DNA from: Roseimaritima multifibrata
GTDB lineage: Bacteria > Planctomycetota > Planctomycetia > Pirellulales > Pirellulaceae
NCBI RefSeq assembly: GCF_007741495.1
Contig: NZ_CP036262.1
Span: 2,790,001 to 2,854,000 of the forward strand
Length of the DNA stretch: 64,000 bases
Direction of reading: 5' to 3'
Positions 37,266-46,452 of the stretch are shown here, piece after piece. Position 1 is the stretch's first letter. Each line of letters starts with the position of its first letter. A program made the translations under genes and the position numbers. Below the pieces are notes generated by a model, which had not been told where the DNA came from, ran no database searches, and saw only the letters and a list, made by a program, of their open reading frames with translations.

Positions 37266-39965
37266 TTAACGGACGTGAATCGTGTGGCTTTGCGGATGTA
37301 ACGTCAGGATTCCCTCATTCATGCGGCGAATCATATCGGGGGTCGCTCCGACCAGTCTCATCAGGTAACTCGGTTCGGGTTTGCTTCGAAAGCGAACGGC
37401 CAGTCGATAGAATCCTGGTTGCGACAGATGTTCTGCTGGAATCCGGTAACGGGCTTTCCGGGATCCCAGGGGAGGCAACGAGTGAGCCTCCATGCGAATC
37501 CCTGGAGGATGATTTAGCAGGCTGACTGGAACCGCTCCGGGACGCAGAAAGACCAATTGGTCAACGTTGAAGTTCAGCGGTAACGCGACCTCTCTGTCGG
37601 TTCCCCTAAACGAGTTGATCAAGAATTTTGTTTGCAGGTTAAACAGCTGCGTATCGGCAGGCAGTTGGCCGGTCGCGACGTCATAGGATTGAACGTCCGC
37701 GAGGTCGCCATTGCTGTCCAAGTAGCCCGATTCCCAGACTCGCATTCCCTCTGGATTGATCAATGCTACATTCATCCAAACTTGTGGTTGAGCCCCGAGC
37801 GAACCGGTCGAAAGGTTATGTCCTTCACTAACGTTTGTGACATCAAAATAGAACGCCAGGTCACTTTGTGCCGTTGGTGGGTTGCTGAAGAACGGGCCAT
37901 CTATTTTCAAAGCCGATTCCAGCACTTGGACGGCGGACTGTCGCTTCCTATCCAGGCTTTTCATATTGGCGTCGATGATTTTCCTGGCATCACGGCGATC
38001 GTCGGTGTTGTCCCATGGTTTTGGGAACGTCTGCCCTTTCGCCGCGTTCCGTTCGAATTTGTCTTTGCCCCAATCGCTGTAGTAATCAAACGCTAACCAA
38101 TCACGCGGAGTCCAGCGGTCTGCGACCTTGCTGATCGGGTAGATCCCTGGATGCGCAATCGAATAGTTGGGACCCCAGAAGGAATGGTTGGCATGTTTGC
38201 GCACCTCTCCCCAGGGTTTGCCCGACAGTTCGGCGATGTGGCATTCCTCGTATCCCTCTGCTTTGCCAGGGACAGCGCCCATGTGACAGTCTTGGCAACT
38301 GATGCCCTTGGCCGCGGCGGGGCCGGCGCGATACTGAGCATGGACCACCTCCAGACCGATTCCGGGATGGACGGCCACTTGATGGCAGGTTGCACAGAAA
38401 TCACTCCGAGTGATCGGTTCGAAGAAGCGTCCTTCGGTATGGATCGCTTGCCCCGGCCCTTTATCACTAGGGTCGGTTTTTAGTTTCAGCTGTTTGCGAT
38501 CGGAAATCGCTTTGGCAATCCCCGATCCATTACCGCCACCGTAGACCGGTGCAAAGATATCGCCTGGTTCAATCCGGCGGCGACCATTGGTGCGTCCGTA
38601 TGCTTCGTTGACACGGTGGCAGGCGATGCAGGTGATACCTTCGCGAACGATTTCAGGTGCTTCTAGAGCAGAGACGGCGCGCGAGAACGATTCCTGGGTC
38701 GCTACGGGGCTGTGGCATCTGGCACAGAAGGTACCGACCGTTCCCTGCGTCAAGTCGGTCATCGTTTGTTCAAAACGTTGATACATGGGGGATAGCATCG
38801 AGTAAGCATGGGCGCTGACCCGCCATTCCTCAAAATGTTTTGGATGGCATTCGGCACACGTTCGAGCCGACGGATAGCGCGTCTCTGCAAGTAACGCGGC
38901 ATGGGGATCGACGTTCGATTCGGGTGACAAGATCGACGCGTCGCCCTTCGGGGTTAGCGGTTTGCCAGCCGGAGTCCCTGTCGCGCTGGCGTGCGGATTG
39001 GGGAGCCGACTTGGGGAGGCCGAAGCGTGTGGGTTGGCACCGCCAGACATATTGCTAAGCGGATCGGGACCGTCCAGCAGACTTTCATCGTCCAGCAGAC
39101 TGTCATCGCCCAGCAGGTCATCCTCCTGCCAAGATGGGGACGCCGGTGCGTTGCTTCCACCCAGCAAGTCGTCTCCGTCCAACAGATTGTCCCCCCCCAG
39201 CAAGTCATCCCCCAGTACGTCATCCCCCAGCAAATCATCGCCATCCAGCAGATCATCATCCCCCAGTAAGTTCCCACCCAGCAAATCGTCCGCAGGTGCT
39301 GGATTGCTCGACCGGTTGGGGGCCATTGCCGAAAGCTCATCCTCCAGTAGGTCCGCTCCGCCGGAATGTTCCGGTTCGAAGAGGGCTTCTGGTCTGGAGA
39401 AGTACTGGTTGGATTGGATGTTTCGAGTTTGTGACGGTTGGTTGGTTGGTTCTGGCGTCAGGTTCCCGGGATTTTCGCTGTTAAATGGATTGGGTTTGGC
39501 ATGCCCGACCGTTGATGAGCGACCGCCAGCCCGCATGTAGGCGGGTGGTGTGATCGTTCCTTGGCCCCATGATTGGTTGTTAACTGCCGGAACTGCCGTC
39601 TGATGTCGTTGCCGATAAGGAAACGATTGGGAAAGCTGGGCGGACTGGAGCGGTGTTTGTTGCGTCGTCCGCTGATTGGCTACGCGGGGGATTTGAAGTC
39701 GGCCGTAACTGGAATTCGCTTGGGAATTGGCGGCCGGTGGATCGGCTTGCCACGTATCCAGGCATCCCGGCGGCAATTGCTTCAGCCATTCTGGCGAAAT
39801 GGGTGGAATGTCGGCCGTCGCGGGGCGCCCTATATCACTCGCTGGGCGTCCCATACCTTGAAATTGGTAGCCTGACGGAGCCTGACCGTACGCTGCAACC
39901 TGAGTAAGGCACCCGATCCAGAGGATGAGTTGAGCGATTCGATGTCGGTCGTAGAGTACGTCCAT
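37266..39965 (-). CDS. Pentahaem cytochrome c with Asp/Leu-rich repeat region
   Basis: The 899-residue exported protein has a signal segment (IAQLILWIGCLTQVAAYG). An unstructured Pro/Gln-rich stretch runs to ~200, then a repeat region at 226-298 built of DDLLG/DLLDG-type units. The cytochrome part begins near 365 with haem motifs CAECH (370), CARCH (414), CIACH (446), CATCH (524) and CQDCH (557). Extra His residues follow (e.g. HANHSF near 591) that could be distal ligands. A C-terminal beta-rich domain (650-899) is unassigned. It is first of a two-gene unit with the barrel gene downstream. Confidence 0.85.
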   Translation of the reverse strand: MDVLYDRHRIAQLILWIGCLTQVAAYGQAPSGYQFQGMGRPASDIGRPATADIPPISPEWLKQLPPGCLDTWQADPPAANSQANSSYGRLQIPRVANQRTTQQTPLQSAQLSQSFPYRQRHQTAVPAVNNQSWGQGTITPPAYMRAGGRSSTVGHAKPNPFNSENPGNLTPEPTNQPSQTRNIQSNQYFSRPEALFEPEHSGGADLLEDELSAMAPNRSSNPAPADDLLGGNLLGDDDLLDGDDLLGDDVLGDDLLGGDNLLDGDDLLGGSNAPASPSWQEDDLLGDDSLLDDESLLDGPDPLSNMSGGANPHASASPSRLPNPHASATGTPAGKPLTPKGDASILSPESNVDPHAALLAETRYPSARTCAECHPKHFEEWRVSAHAYSMLSPMYQRFEQTMTDLTQGTVGTFCARCHSPVATQESFSRAVSALEAPEIVREGITCIACHRVNEAYGRTNGRRRIEPGDIFAPVYGGGNGSGIAKAISDRKQLKLKTDPSDKGPGQAIHTEGRFFEPITRSDFCATCHQVAVHPGIGLEVVHAQYRAGPAAAKGISCQDCHMGAVPGKAEGYEECHIAELSGKPWGEVRKHANHSFWGPNYSIAHPGIYPISKVADRWTPRDWLAFDYYSDWGKDKFERNAAKGQTFPKPWDNTDDRRDARKIIDANMKSLDRKRQSAVQVLESALKIDGPFFSNPPTAQSDLAFYFDVTNVSEGHNLSTGSLGAQPQVWMNVALINPEGMRVWESGYLDSNGDLADVQSYDVATGQLPADTQLFNLQTKFLINSFRGTDREVALPLNFNVDQLVFLRPGAVPVSLLNHPPGIRMEAHSLPPLGSRKARYRIPAEHLSQPGFYRLAVRFRSKPEPSYLMRLVGATPDMIRRMNEGILTLHPQSHTIHVR

Positions 39966-40290
39966 GGATACACAAAGGGCTGAGGAAAGGCCCTTGTTTC
40001 GAGGCTATTCAAAACGTGACGGCCGCAGCGATGCCACGGTATCAATAATCCAATCGACCAGACTGAGCGGGAGATTTGGTTCGTTCGTAACATCCAGAAA
40101 GGCTGACGTAGGCTTTGGATCTTGCCAGGGTTCACTACAGTCCCATTCAGGCCGCTTTATCGTCACAGTCGTTACAGTCTGCGGCGGATCTGACTAAGCC
40201 TTGCGGCGACCCGCAATTTTGGCCGTTCGGGGGGAAAATCGGAGATAGGTTTCAGATTGACACAGCACCCTTTTCTTTTGGTGATCCTCG
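39966..40290. other. Divergent intergenic region
   Basis: These 325 bp separate the pentahaem cytochrome gene (minus) from the small membrane-protein gene (plus). I see only partial direct repeats (GTCACAGTCGTTACAGTCTG) and no clear gene; promoters for both must lie here. Confidence 0.4.
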
Positions 40291-40785
40291 ATGCCTGCAA
40301 CCGAATCTAAGCAAGCCGATTTTTTCCGCTGTCCTGTTCAACCGGACGTGGCGGCTGCTTCCATACGAATTGGTTTCAGTACCATTCCGGTCGTTTTGCA
40401 GGAGCAGTCGATCGATGGTTTCACCGTAAAAGTGTCTGCACGGGATGCGGTCAAACTTCGAGTGGGAAAGCCCTGGAGACTAATGACCGCCGGAGAGTGC
40501 AATTCGGTGCGGGCGGAGTGGATGTTTCATGCGGGCAATGGCGAGGTGCAGCTAGCCCTGCGGCGGCTTGAGGACTTAACCAGCCCCGAAGAGAAAACAC
40601 GATTTCGTTGGTCGTTCTTTCAGCGAGACACACGGGTCAACGGCGAGTACGGGGGGAGCCAAATTCTCTTCGCCGGCGTTGTGATCGGTCTGTTTATCGT
40701 GCTAAGCATGCCCGGTATCGGCGACAGCTTGGGAACGGCGCCACGCATTCAGGCGGCCGTCCGAAGCCTGTTTATGAACTACTAA
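40291..40785 (+). CDS. Hypothetical protein with C-terminal membrane helix
   Basis: The 164-residue product has a soluble part of about 125 residues and a single hydrophobic helix near the C-terminus (ILFAGVVIGLFIVLSM). The soluble region has a beta-strand pattern (IRIGFSTIPVVLQEQSIDGFTVKVSA, WRLMTAGECNSVRAEWMFHAGNGEVQLALRRLED split over two stretches) that faintly resembles PilZ-type domains, but no conserved motif is convincing. Its function is unknown. It precedes apt by 83 bp on the same strand and may be co-transcribed. Confidence 0.65.
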   Translation: MPATESKQADFFRCPVQPDVAAASIRIGFSTIPVVLQEQSIDGFTVKVSARDAVKLRVGKPWRLMTAGECNSVRAEWMFHAGNGEVQLALRRLEDLTSPEEKTRFRWSFFQRDTRVNGEYGGSQILFAGVVIGLFIVLSMPGIGDSLGTAPRIQAAVRSLFMNY

Positions 40786-40868
40786 GCGGCTGACCTGGAT
40801 TGCGATTCGTGGTAGGCTGTTGGAACTGGAAACTCGTTCCACATGCTTTTTTGCGCAGGCTAACCATA

Positions 40869-41450
40869 ATGAATTCGCATCCTTTGCAACGTTATATCCG
40901 CGACATTCCAGATTTTCCTAAACCAGGAATTTTGTATCGCGACATCACCCCTTTGCTGGCCAATTCGGCGGCATTTCAAGAAGCGATCGACCGGATGGCC
41001 GAACCGTTTTTTAACCAACAGGTTGATGTTATCGCTTCGGCGGAAGCTCGCGGATTTATCTTTGCTGCACCGCTGGCCCTACGGTTGAACGCAGGATTTG
41101 TCCCGATTCGAAAGCCCGGCAAATTGCCGTTTGAACGGAATTCATTTCGTTACGAGCTGGAATATGGCGCGGACGAGCTGGAAATTCACGTCGATGGTGT
41201 TTCTGCGGGGCAGAAGGTTCTGCTGGTCGACGACCTGTTGGCCACCGGAGGAACGATGGAGGCTTGCTGCCGGCTGCTAGAGCAATGCGATGCAGAGATC
41301 GTCGGCTGTAGTTTTCTTGTCCATCTGGTGCAACTGGGGGGAGAGGACCGGCTTAGTCCTTATCCTTGCCATAGCGTGTTGCGTTACGACGACGACGATT
41401 CTGAATGCGAGTTAAGCGTTCAGAATCGTGAGCCAGGTCCTTCGGTTTAA
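40869..41450 (+). CDS. apt: Adenine phosphoribosyltransferase
   Basis: The 193-residue purine-salvage enzyme converts adenine and PRPP to AMP. The N-terminal YIRDIPDFPKPGILYRDITPL is conserved, and the PRPP motif is VLLVDDLLATGGTM. ATG 40869 is chosen over the open frame 23 codons upstream because it gives the standard N-terminus. The stop TAA at 41448-41450 overlaps the stop of the convergent ftr gene. Confidence 0.93.
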   Translation: MNSHPLQRYIRDIPDFPKPGILYRDITPLLANSAAFQEAIDRMAEPFFNQQVDVIASAEARGFIFAAPLALRLNAGFVPIRKPGKLPFERNSFRYELEYGADELEIHVDGVSAGQKVLLVDDLLATGGTMEACCRLLEQCDAEIVGCSFLVHLVQLGGEDRLSPYPCHSVLRYDDDDSECELSVQNREPGPSV

Positions 41451-42370
41451 GCGTCTAGTAATTCATGTAAATGAACGAAGCTTTTTCCGAGTCTGCCGTT
41501 GTAGTTCCCCGCACTGATTCGCATCAGTCCGGGGGTGGGGGCGGCTGCCAGGATGGCGTTTTTGGTGGCGATTTTCAAAGCGTCTAAGTCGCGTCCGTTA
41601 ACGATCAATTCCATGATCGAATTGCAGCCTTCAGGCACCTTGGAAGTCTCCCCTAACTTTTCTTTTAGGGTGGGACAAAATTCAGCGTAGGTACTCGCGA
41701 TCGTAAACGAATAACTACTGCCTGCTTTGCTTCCGCTGGCAGCGACGCCGCCGGGGAAGGTGGTGATGACGCCCGGGGTTGCTTCCGCCGCTTCTGCAGC
41801 TCGTTCCGCGGCGATCAATGCCGCCTCTTCGGTCTCTCCGAGGAACCATAGATTGCCGCCCATGACACCGTCGCGGAATCCAAATCGCCGTGACAGAAAG
41901 AACTCGCCCCCCAGGATCGGAATCACCCAGCCTTTGATGCCATAACGAGAATCACGGAACTGATGGCCGTCGCCGAAGAAGGCGATTTTGCGTCCCAGCT
42001 TGTAATAGTCTTCGGTTTCTAGGCGGTTGAAGCAGCGAGCGGTCGGACAGGTCAGCACGTTTTGGCTGATCCGTGCCAACATGACTTTTTCAAGATGTTC
42101 GCGGCGGTCTTTGCGAAAACGTGGCACATGAAATTGGATCACTGCGCCGGGGCGACTGTCGGGCGTGGCACCGCCAAGTGCGGCATCTTTGTCGATCCAC
42201 TCGGAAACGCCCGCTTCACAATCACAGAGGATCGTGCTGGAGGCGTGCCCGGTCACTGCGTTGACCGCTTTCTCTAACCAATTTTGATCGCGGGCGGTGA
42301 TCAGGATTTCGCCGTAGATGCTTCGAAAACCTTCCGCGTATGTATCTTCTACTAATTCGTGCAAGTTCAT
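41447..42370 (-). CDS. ftr: Formylmethanofuran:tetrahydromethanopterin formyltransferase
   Basis: The 307-residue enzyme transfers a formyl group between methanofuran and tetrahydromethanopterin, as in methanogens and in methylotrophic and planctomycete formaldehyde oxidation. The N-terminal EDTYAEGFRSIYGEILITA, PTARCFNRLETEDYYKLG and GGNLWFLGE segments fit the Ftr/FhcD family along the full length. Other C1 genes of the pathway are not adjacent (fhcABC, mch, mtdB are absent). It overlaps the upstream cyclo-ligase-like gene by 4 bp. Confidence 0.93.
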   Translation of the reverse strand: MNLHELVEDTYAEGFRSIYGEILITARDQNWLEKAVNAVTGHASSTILCDCEAGVSEWIDKDAALGGATPDSRPGAVIQFHVPRFRKDRREHLEKVMLARISQNVLTCPTARCFNRLETEDYYKLGRKIAFFGDGHQFRDSRYGIKGWVIPILGGEFFLSRRFGFRDGVMGGNLWFLGETEEAALIAAERAAEAAEATPGVITTFPGGVAASGSKAGSSYSFTIASTYAEFCPTLKEKLGETSKVPEGCNSIMELIVNGRDLDALKIATKNAILAAAPTPGLMRISAGNYNGRLGKSFVHLHELLDA

Positions 42371-42978
42371 GATGCGCGACCTCGGCCGGGATGGACTGCG
42401 GTTTCGGTAACCACTTTGTCCATGTAGATGTCGTGCGACTGCATCGGGATTTCAGGGAACATCTGACAGTCAAAGGCGAGCGCGATCAGAGGTGCATCCT
42501 GGCGGGCGTTTTCCAACAGTTTGTCGTAGTAACCCTTGCCGTGCCCGGTCCTGCCACCCTGGTCGTCGAAGCCGACGCCCGGCACAAGGACAAAATCCAG
42601 CTGGTCAACCGGGACCCGTTTGGAAGCGACCTCGCGAAGGTCCGCACGTGGTTCCAGAATTTTGTACATCCCCGTTTCTAGTTCATCCATCGATTCTAGG
42701 TGGAACAATTCCAGTTCACCGTCGACGCAAAAAGGGACAACGATCTTTTGCCCTGTCGCAATTGCCGAGGGGAGGGCATGTCGGGTGCGGACTTCGTCAC
42801 GCACGTCGACATACCACATAATCGTTTTCGCCGCCTTGTACTCGGGTAAGTCCATGACGGTTGTGGTGATCTGTTCACTGACCGAATCTTTGTCGGCTTG
42901 AGATTTTCGATTGGCGTGTGCCGTTTTGCGGATTTGGTTTTTCAGTTCCGTCAATTCGTCGCCATTCTGAACAGTCAT
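42367..42978 (-). CDS. 5-formyltetrahydrofolate cyclo-ligase family protein
   Basis: The 203-residue protein matches the 5-FCL (MTHFS) family, which uses ATP to convert 5-formyl-tetrahydrofolate to 5,10-methenyl-tetrahydrofolate. Basic N-terminal residues (KNQIRKTAHANRKSQ), the FVLVPGVGFDDQGGRTGHGKGYYDK loop (read in pieces) and ALAFDCQ are family hallmarks. Its stop codon overlaps the ftr start by 4 bp. The coupling suggests a role with N5-formyl cofactors of the methanopterin branch, or simple folate repair; neither can be settled from sequence. Confidence 0.87.
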   Translation of the reverse strand: MTVQNGDELTELKNQIRKTAHANRKSQADKDSVSEQITTTVMDLPEYKAAKTIMWYVDVRDEVRTRHALPSAIATGQKIVVPFCVDGELELFHLESMDELETGMYKILEPRADLREVASKRVPVDQLDFVLVPGVGFDDQGGRTGHGKGYYDKLLENARQDAPLIALAFDCQMFPEIPMQSHDIYMDKVVTETAVHPGRGRAS

Positions 42979-43127
42979 CTGGGATTCTCAGTAAGAGGCT
43001 TCGTTCAATTTAGTGCTGTTTGCTGATCCACGATGATAGCGTTTGATGCAGGCCTGCTAAATGACCCATGGTGGACGGAGGAGTCGTCTTAGGCAGAGAG
43101 GCGTTTGCTCCCTCTGGGAATCGCCAC

Positions 43128-45485
43128 TTAGGGCTGCTCGGCTAGTTTCTCTTTCAGCAGTCGTAGGGCGAGTTGGTAGTCTTGGTTTTGAGGTTCCAAA
43201 TCGATGGCCCGCTGCAACTGTTCCAGCGCTTGTGGGTATTCTCCCGCCAGATAATAGGCCAGCCCCAGTCGATATTGCAAAAACGCGTTATCCGGAACCA
43301 GGTCCGCGTCCCGTTTCAGGAATGGGAGTTCTTCCTTGCGGAGCTGTTGAATCCGATCTTGGCGGCGCTGCAGCACGTCGGGCTGCAGGCGTTCGCGTTC
43401 GGCTTCGGTCATCTGTTCTAGCAAGCTTGCCAATTGCGTTCGTGCACCGGTCCGTTTCGGTTCGACGCTTATCGCGGTTTCGTAGGCGCTGATGGCTTCT
43501 TGGAAATCGCCTCGTTGTTCGCAGATGCCAGCCCATGCCATGTGAGCGCCTGCTCGATCGTTCGTCGCCATTAGCGATTTCTTGATGTCCAGCAGGATCA
43601 GGTCGACGCGGTGACGCTCGTTCGATGTCAGGATCGAGTAGATGGCAGGTTGCACCAAGGCGCGGGCGGCATCCTGGCGTTCAAGTCTGGTGTTCGCGGA
43701 CAATTCAGGAAGCAGCGTTTTGCGAATGGCGCGGGGATCGATGGGCGCCGATCCGACGACGCGTATCGCTGCAGCACGGACAATCGGTTCCTGAGCCGGG
43801 GTGGTTTGCGCCAGTAACTCCCTTGCGGCTTTAACGGCTTGAGGCGATGGAGGACCGGCGGTAAGTAATTCATCCAACGCGGTAGCTCTGGCGATCGCGG
43901 CGGTCTGCAGGTCCGTCTGCAAGGCAATTTCTAATAACGCTTCTGCCGAACCCGGTTTTCGTTCTCGGAAATTCAGCAGCGGTTCGGCAAAATGAGGTTC
44001 GCGGTGGCGTTCTTTTCCGTACCACTTCTCACATGCCGCGTCACACCACTCGTCGGTTTTCAGTATTAGGTCAGCAAGTTGTGCATCGCCTGCAAGTGCT
44101 TGTTCTTGCCAATCGGCATATTCGTTCAGGGATTCACGGGCTGCTGGCGGCAGTTGGTCTAACTGGTCCTCGACGTGACATCCGGAACAGGCATTCGGCA
44201 GCCCATGTTTGACCGATAGATCAGGGCGTGGGATTCGAATGCTATGGTCACGCCGTGGATCGACTTCCATATAGGTCCGCTCCGGCATGTGGCAATTCAC
44301 GCATGACGCGCCGGGGGTGCCAGGTGCATGGTGATGATGAGCCGGCGTGTCGTACTTGCCAGCGGGGTGTTGGTGGCACGAGGTGCAGGTTTGGTTCCCG
44401 GTGAACTTCAGTTTTAACGAGTGCGGGTCATGGCAGTCGGTACAACGAATATTCTTGTGGTACATCTTGCTTTGGATGAACGATCCGTAGACGTAATCTT
44501 CGTCCCGAACTTGGCCGTCCGCGAAGTAGGTTGGGTCGCGGAGGATTTCTAGATTGAAGTGATCGCAAAATGCATCGCCCGCTTGGTAATCGTCGCTCAG
44601 GACGCCTCGGCGGCTGTGGCAGGGGGCACAGGTTTCCACTTGGGCTGTATTGGATTCCGTCTTCAATTTGGCTAGACCATAGCCATGATGGCGATCCCAA
44701 AAGAGCGATTTGGATTTGGCCATTTCAACATGCAAGCTGGCAGGGCCATGGCAGGCTTCGCAGCTGACATCGATTTCGGAAAAGGTGGTGTGATAGACCA
44801 GGTCCTGGTCGTCAAAACCGATGACCAGATCGGTTGAATGGCATTCGGCACACATGGTTTGCCATCGCTGGGCGATTCCGGTCCAGTGCAGCGGATCGTC
44901 CGGTTCCAGTTTTTCGCTGACATCGGGAGGGGAGAGGTAGAACCAGCGCTTCTTTTCGGTATCCCAGCTGATCCGGAGGACCTGCAGGCGAGCGACTTCG
45001 TTTTCTTTCACCTCAGCCGTGCGATCGAATTCAACCATGTATTGCTGAAGCGGTTCGTAACCAAACACATATTTGACTTCGAAATCATTCAGTTCGCCAT
45101 CCGGCCCTTCTGTGTTAACAAAGAACCTTCCGTCTCGCTTGAACATTCGACTGACGATCCCGTGGGTTTCGATCGTGGCATCGTCAAAATCGCCCCGGAC
45201 CGTTTCTTCTGTGGCTAGGTCCATCGCTCTGTCATGATGCGAACCGTTGAAAGCTTCCACTTCGGTTTGGTGGCATTCAATGCAGCTTTGTCGCCCGACG
45301 AATCGAGGTTCGGCATCCAGCGGTAAGCCGGTGAAGTAATCGGCCAGGACGGCCGCTCCCAGTAGGCTTAGCGTCAGGACCAAGCCAGTGGCGAGTAGAG
45401 TTCGTCGTGACAGCCCGCGATTCGTTGAGGGATCGGGGGCTGGAGAAGAACGTTGCGAAGGCTTAGGCATGCGGGTCCAAAGCAA
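43128..45485 (-). CDS. Octahaem cytochrome c with C-terminal TPR region
   Basis: The protein is anchored by one N-terminal helix (RRTLLATGLVLTLSLLGAAVL, about 28-48). Eight haem motifs follow at about 68 (CIECH), 212 (CAECH), 242 (CEACH), 286 (CAPCH), 348 (CTDCH), 367 (CTSCH), 395 (CVNCH) and 433 (CSGCH). The C-terminal ~300 residues are helical with HEAT-like and TPR-like repeats (GDFQEAISAYETAISVEPKRTGA; AGEYPQALEQLQRAIDLEPQN). Octahaem proteins of this type can be nitrite or hydroxylamine reductases or electron carriers; none of the catalytic-residue evidence needed for an assignment is clear here. ATG 45470 is a plausible alternative start. Confidence 0.87.
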   Translation of the reverse strand: MLWTRMPKPSQRSSPAPDPSTNRGLSRRTLLATGLVLTLSLLGAAVLADYFTGLPLDAEPRFVGRQSCIECHQTEVEAFNGSHHDRAMDLATEETVRGDFDDATIETHGIVSRMFKRDGRFFVNTEGPDGELNDFEVKYVFGYEPLQQYMVEFDRTAEVKENEVARLQVLRISWDTEKKRWFYLSPPDVSEKLEPDDPLHWTGIAQRWQTMCAECHSTDLVIGFDDQDLVYHTTFSEIDVSCEACHGPASLHVEMAKSKSLFWDRHHGYGLAKLKTESNTAQVETCAPCHSRRGVLSDDYQAGDAFCDHFNLEILRDPTYFADGQVRDEDYVYGSFIQSKMYHKNIRCTDCHDPHSLKLKFTGNQTCTSCHQHPAGKYDTPAHHHHAPGTPGASCVNCHMPERTYMEVDPRRDHSIRIPRPDLSVKHGLPNACSGCHVEDQLDQLPPAARESLNEYADWQEQALAGDAQLADLILKTDEWCDAACEKWYGKERHREPHFAEPLLNFRERKPGSAEALLEIALQTDLQTAAIARATALDELLTAGPPSPQAVKAARELLAQTTPAQEPIVRAAAIRVVGSAPIDPRAIRKTLLPELSANTRLERQDAARALVQPAIYSILTSNERHRVDLILLDIKKSLMATNDRAGAHMAWAGICEQRGDFQEAISAYETAISVEPKRTGARTQLASLLEQMTEAERERLQPDVLQRRQDRIQQLRKEELPFLKRDADLVPDNAFLQYRLGLAYYLAGEYPQALEQLQRAIDLEPQNQDYQLALRLLKEKLAEQP

Positions 45486-45516
45486 AGCCCTTCTGCCGGC
45501 GATGCGGCGGGGCTGG

Positions 45517-46452
45517 TTAGTAGGTGGCTATTGCGGGCTGCTGCACGTCAGGCATCAGGCACTTGAGTGCTTGCAGTCGCATCAAGCGGATTGTTTCGGT
45601 TCGTTGAGGGTCGTTTCCCGGCATTTCGGCAAGCATCCGAGCACCTCGGAGCAACGTTTCGGACAGTCGGTACTGAGCCTCTGGTAGCGACGCGGGGACC
45701 GCGGAATCAGGAGGAATCGGAAACCAAGGTGCCGTCCGTCGTTGGTGGGGCGCCTGCGGTAAGGCGTATGGATTCCCCTGAACCGAATGAGGCATGGGAA
45801 GGGCGGGCGGTGGAAAGGAGCCCCTGTTAGGAATCCCCTTGTTAGGAATCATTGGACCGACCGGTGGACCCTGGTGCTGAGGGTTCGGGCGATTTTGATT
45901 CGGCGGTCCAAACTCTTTGCGTGGATCACGCTCCGCATCCTCTCGCTGTCTAGCAGGGGCTGGGCGGACATGCGGAGGAGCGGAGCGATCCATTTCGGGG
46001 GCGTCCGGTTTGGAGTTCGGACGCGTTGTTCGCCCACGTGGTGGGTGGGGATCGTTTCGTTGTCGTTTTGAATCGCGGCGATCGGCTGTCGGACGTGAAT
46101 CTTCAGGATTCAGTTCTGGAAAGTTGTCGACAACGCTGCCACGGTTCCGGACCCCTTTGAGGGCTTCGTCGAGAAGCGGGATGCCCGTTTCGCCAACATC
46201 CTTGCCGTTTAGGGCGTCTTGGATCCAGCCTTCAATTTTGGGGTTCGGCTCTGTCGGGGTTGCCTCGGGAAATTCTGCGACTGGGGGAACGACCAGTTTG
46301 GTCGCTCCAGCATCTCCGGGCACGTCGATCAAACGAGGTGCCTCTACCGATTCGTTATCCAGGGAATCAATCGATGGTGGATCATCGGCAGGGAAAGCCC
46401 ACGCCAATGTTCCACATGCTAGCCACAGCGTAACCGCGAGGGATTTGATCAT
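45517..46452 (-). CDS. Secreted Pro/Arg-rich protein of unknown function
   Basis: The 311-residue product has a Sec signal peptide (MIKSLAVTLWLACGTLAWA). Residues 40-110 look ordered; the middle (about 115-235) is Pro-, Arg-, Asn- and Gln-rich and probably disordered. A C-terminal helix (about 265-311, PEAQYRLSETLLRGARMLAEM) may be an interaction segment. Its start overlaps the end of glgC by 4 bp, so the two are coupled. I do not recognise a family. Confidence 0.7.
   Translation of the reverse strand: MIKSLAVTLWLACGTLAWAFPADDPPSIDSLDNESVEAPRLIDVPGDAGATKLVVPPVAEFPEATPTEPNPKIEGWIQDALNGKDVGETGIPLLDEALKGVRNRGSVVDNFPELNPEDSRPTADRRDSKRQRNDPHPPRGRTTRPNSKPDAPEMDRSAPPHVRPAPARQREDAERDPRKEFGPPNQNRPNPQHQGPPVGPMIPNKGIPNRGSFPPPALPMPHSVQGNPYALPQAPHQRRTAPWFPIPPDSAVPASLPEAQYRLSETLLRGARMLAEMPGNDPQRTETIRLMRLQALKCLMPDVQQPAIATY

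Noticed and set aside
38962-39540. 192-residue Ser-rich open frame on the plus strand
   Set aside because: Its Ser/Pro/Lys repeats are the reverse reading of the DDLLG region of the cytochrome.
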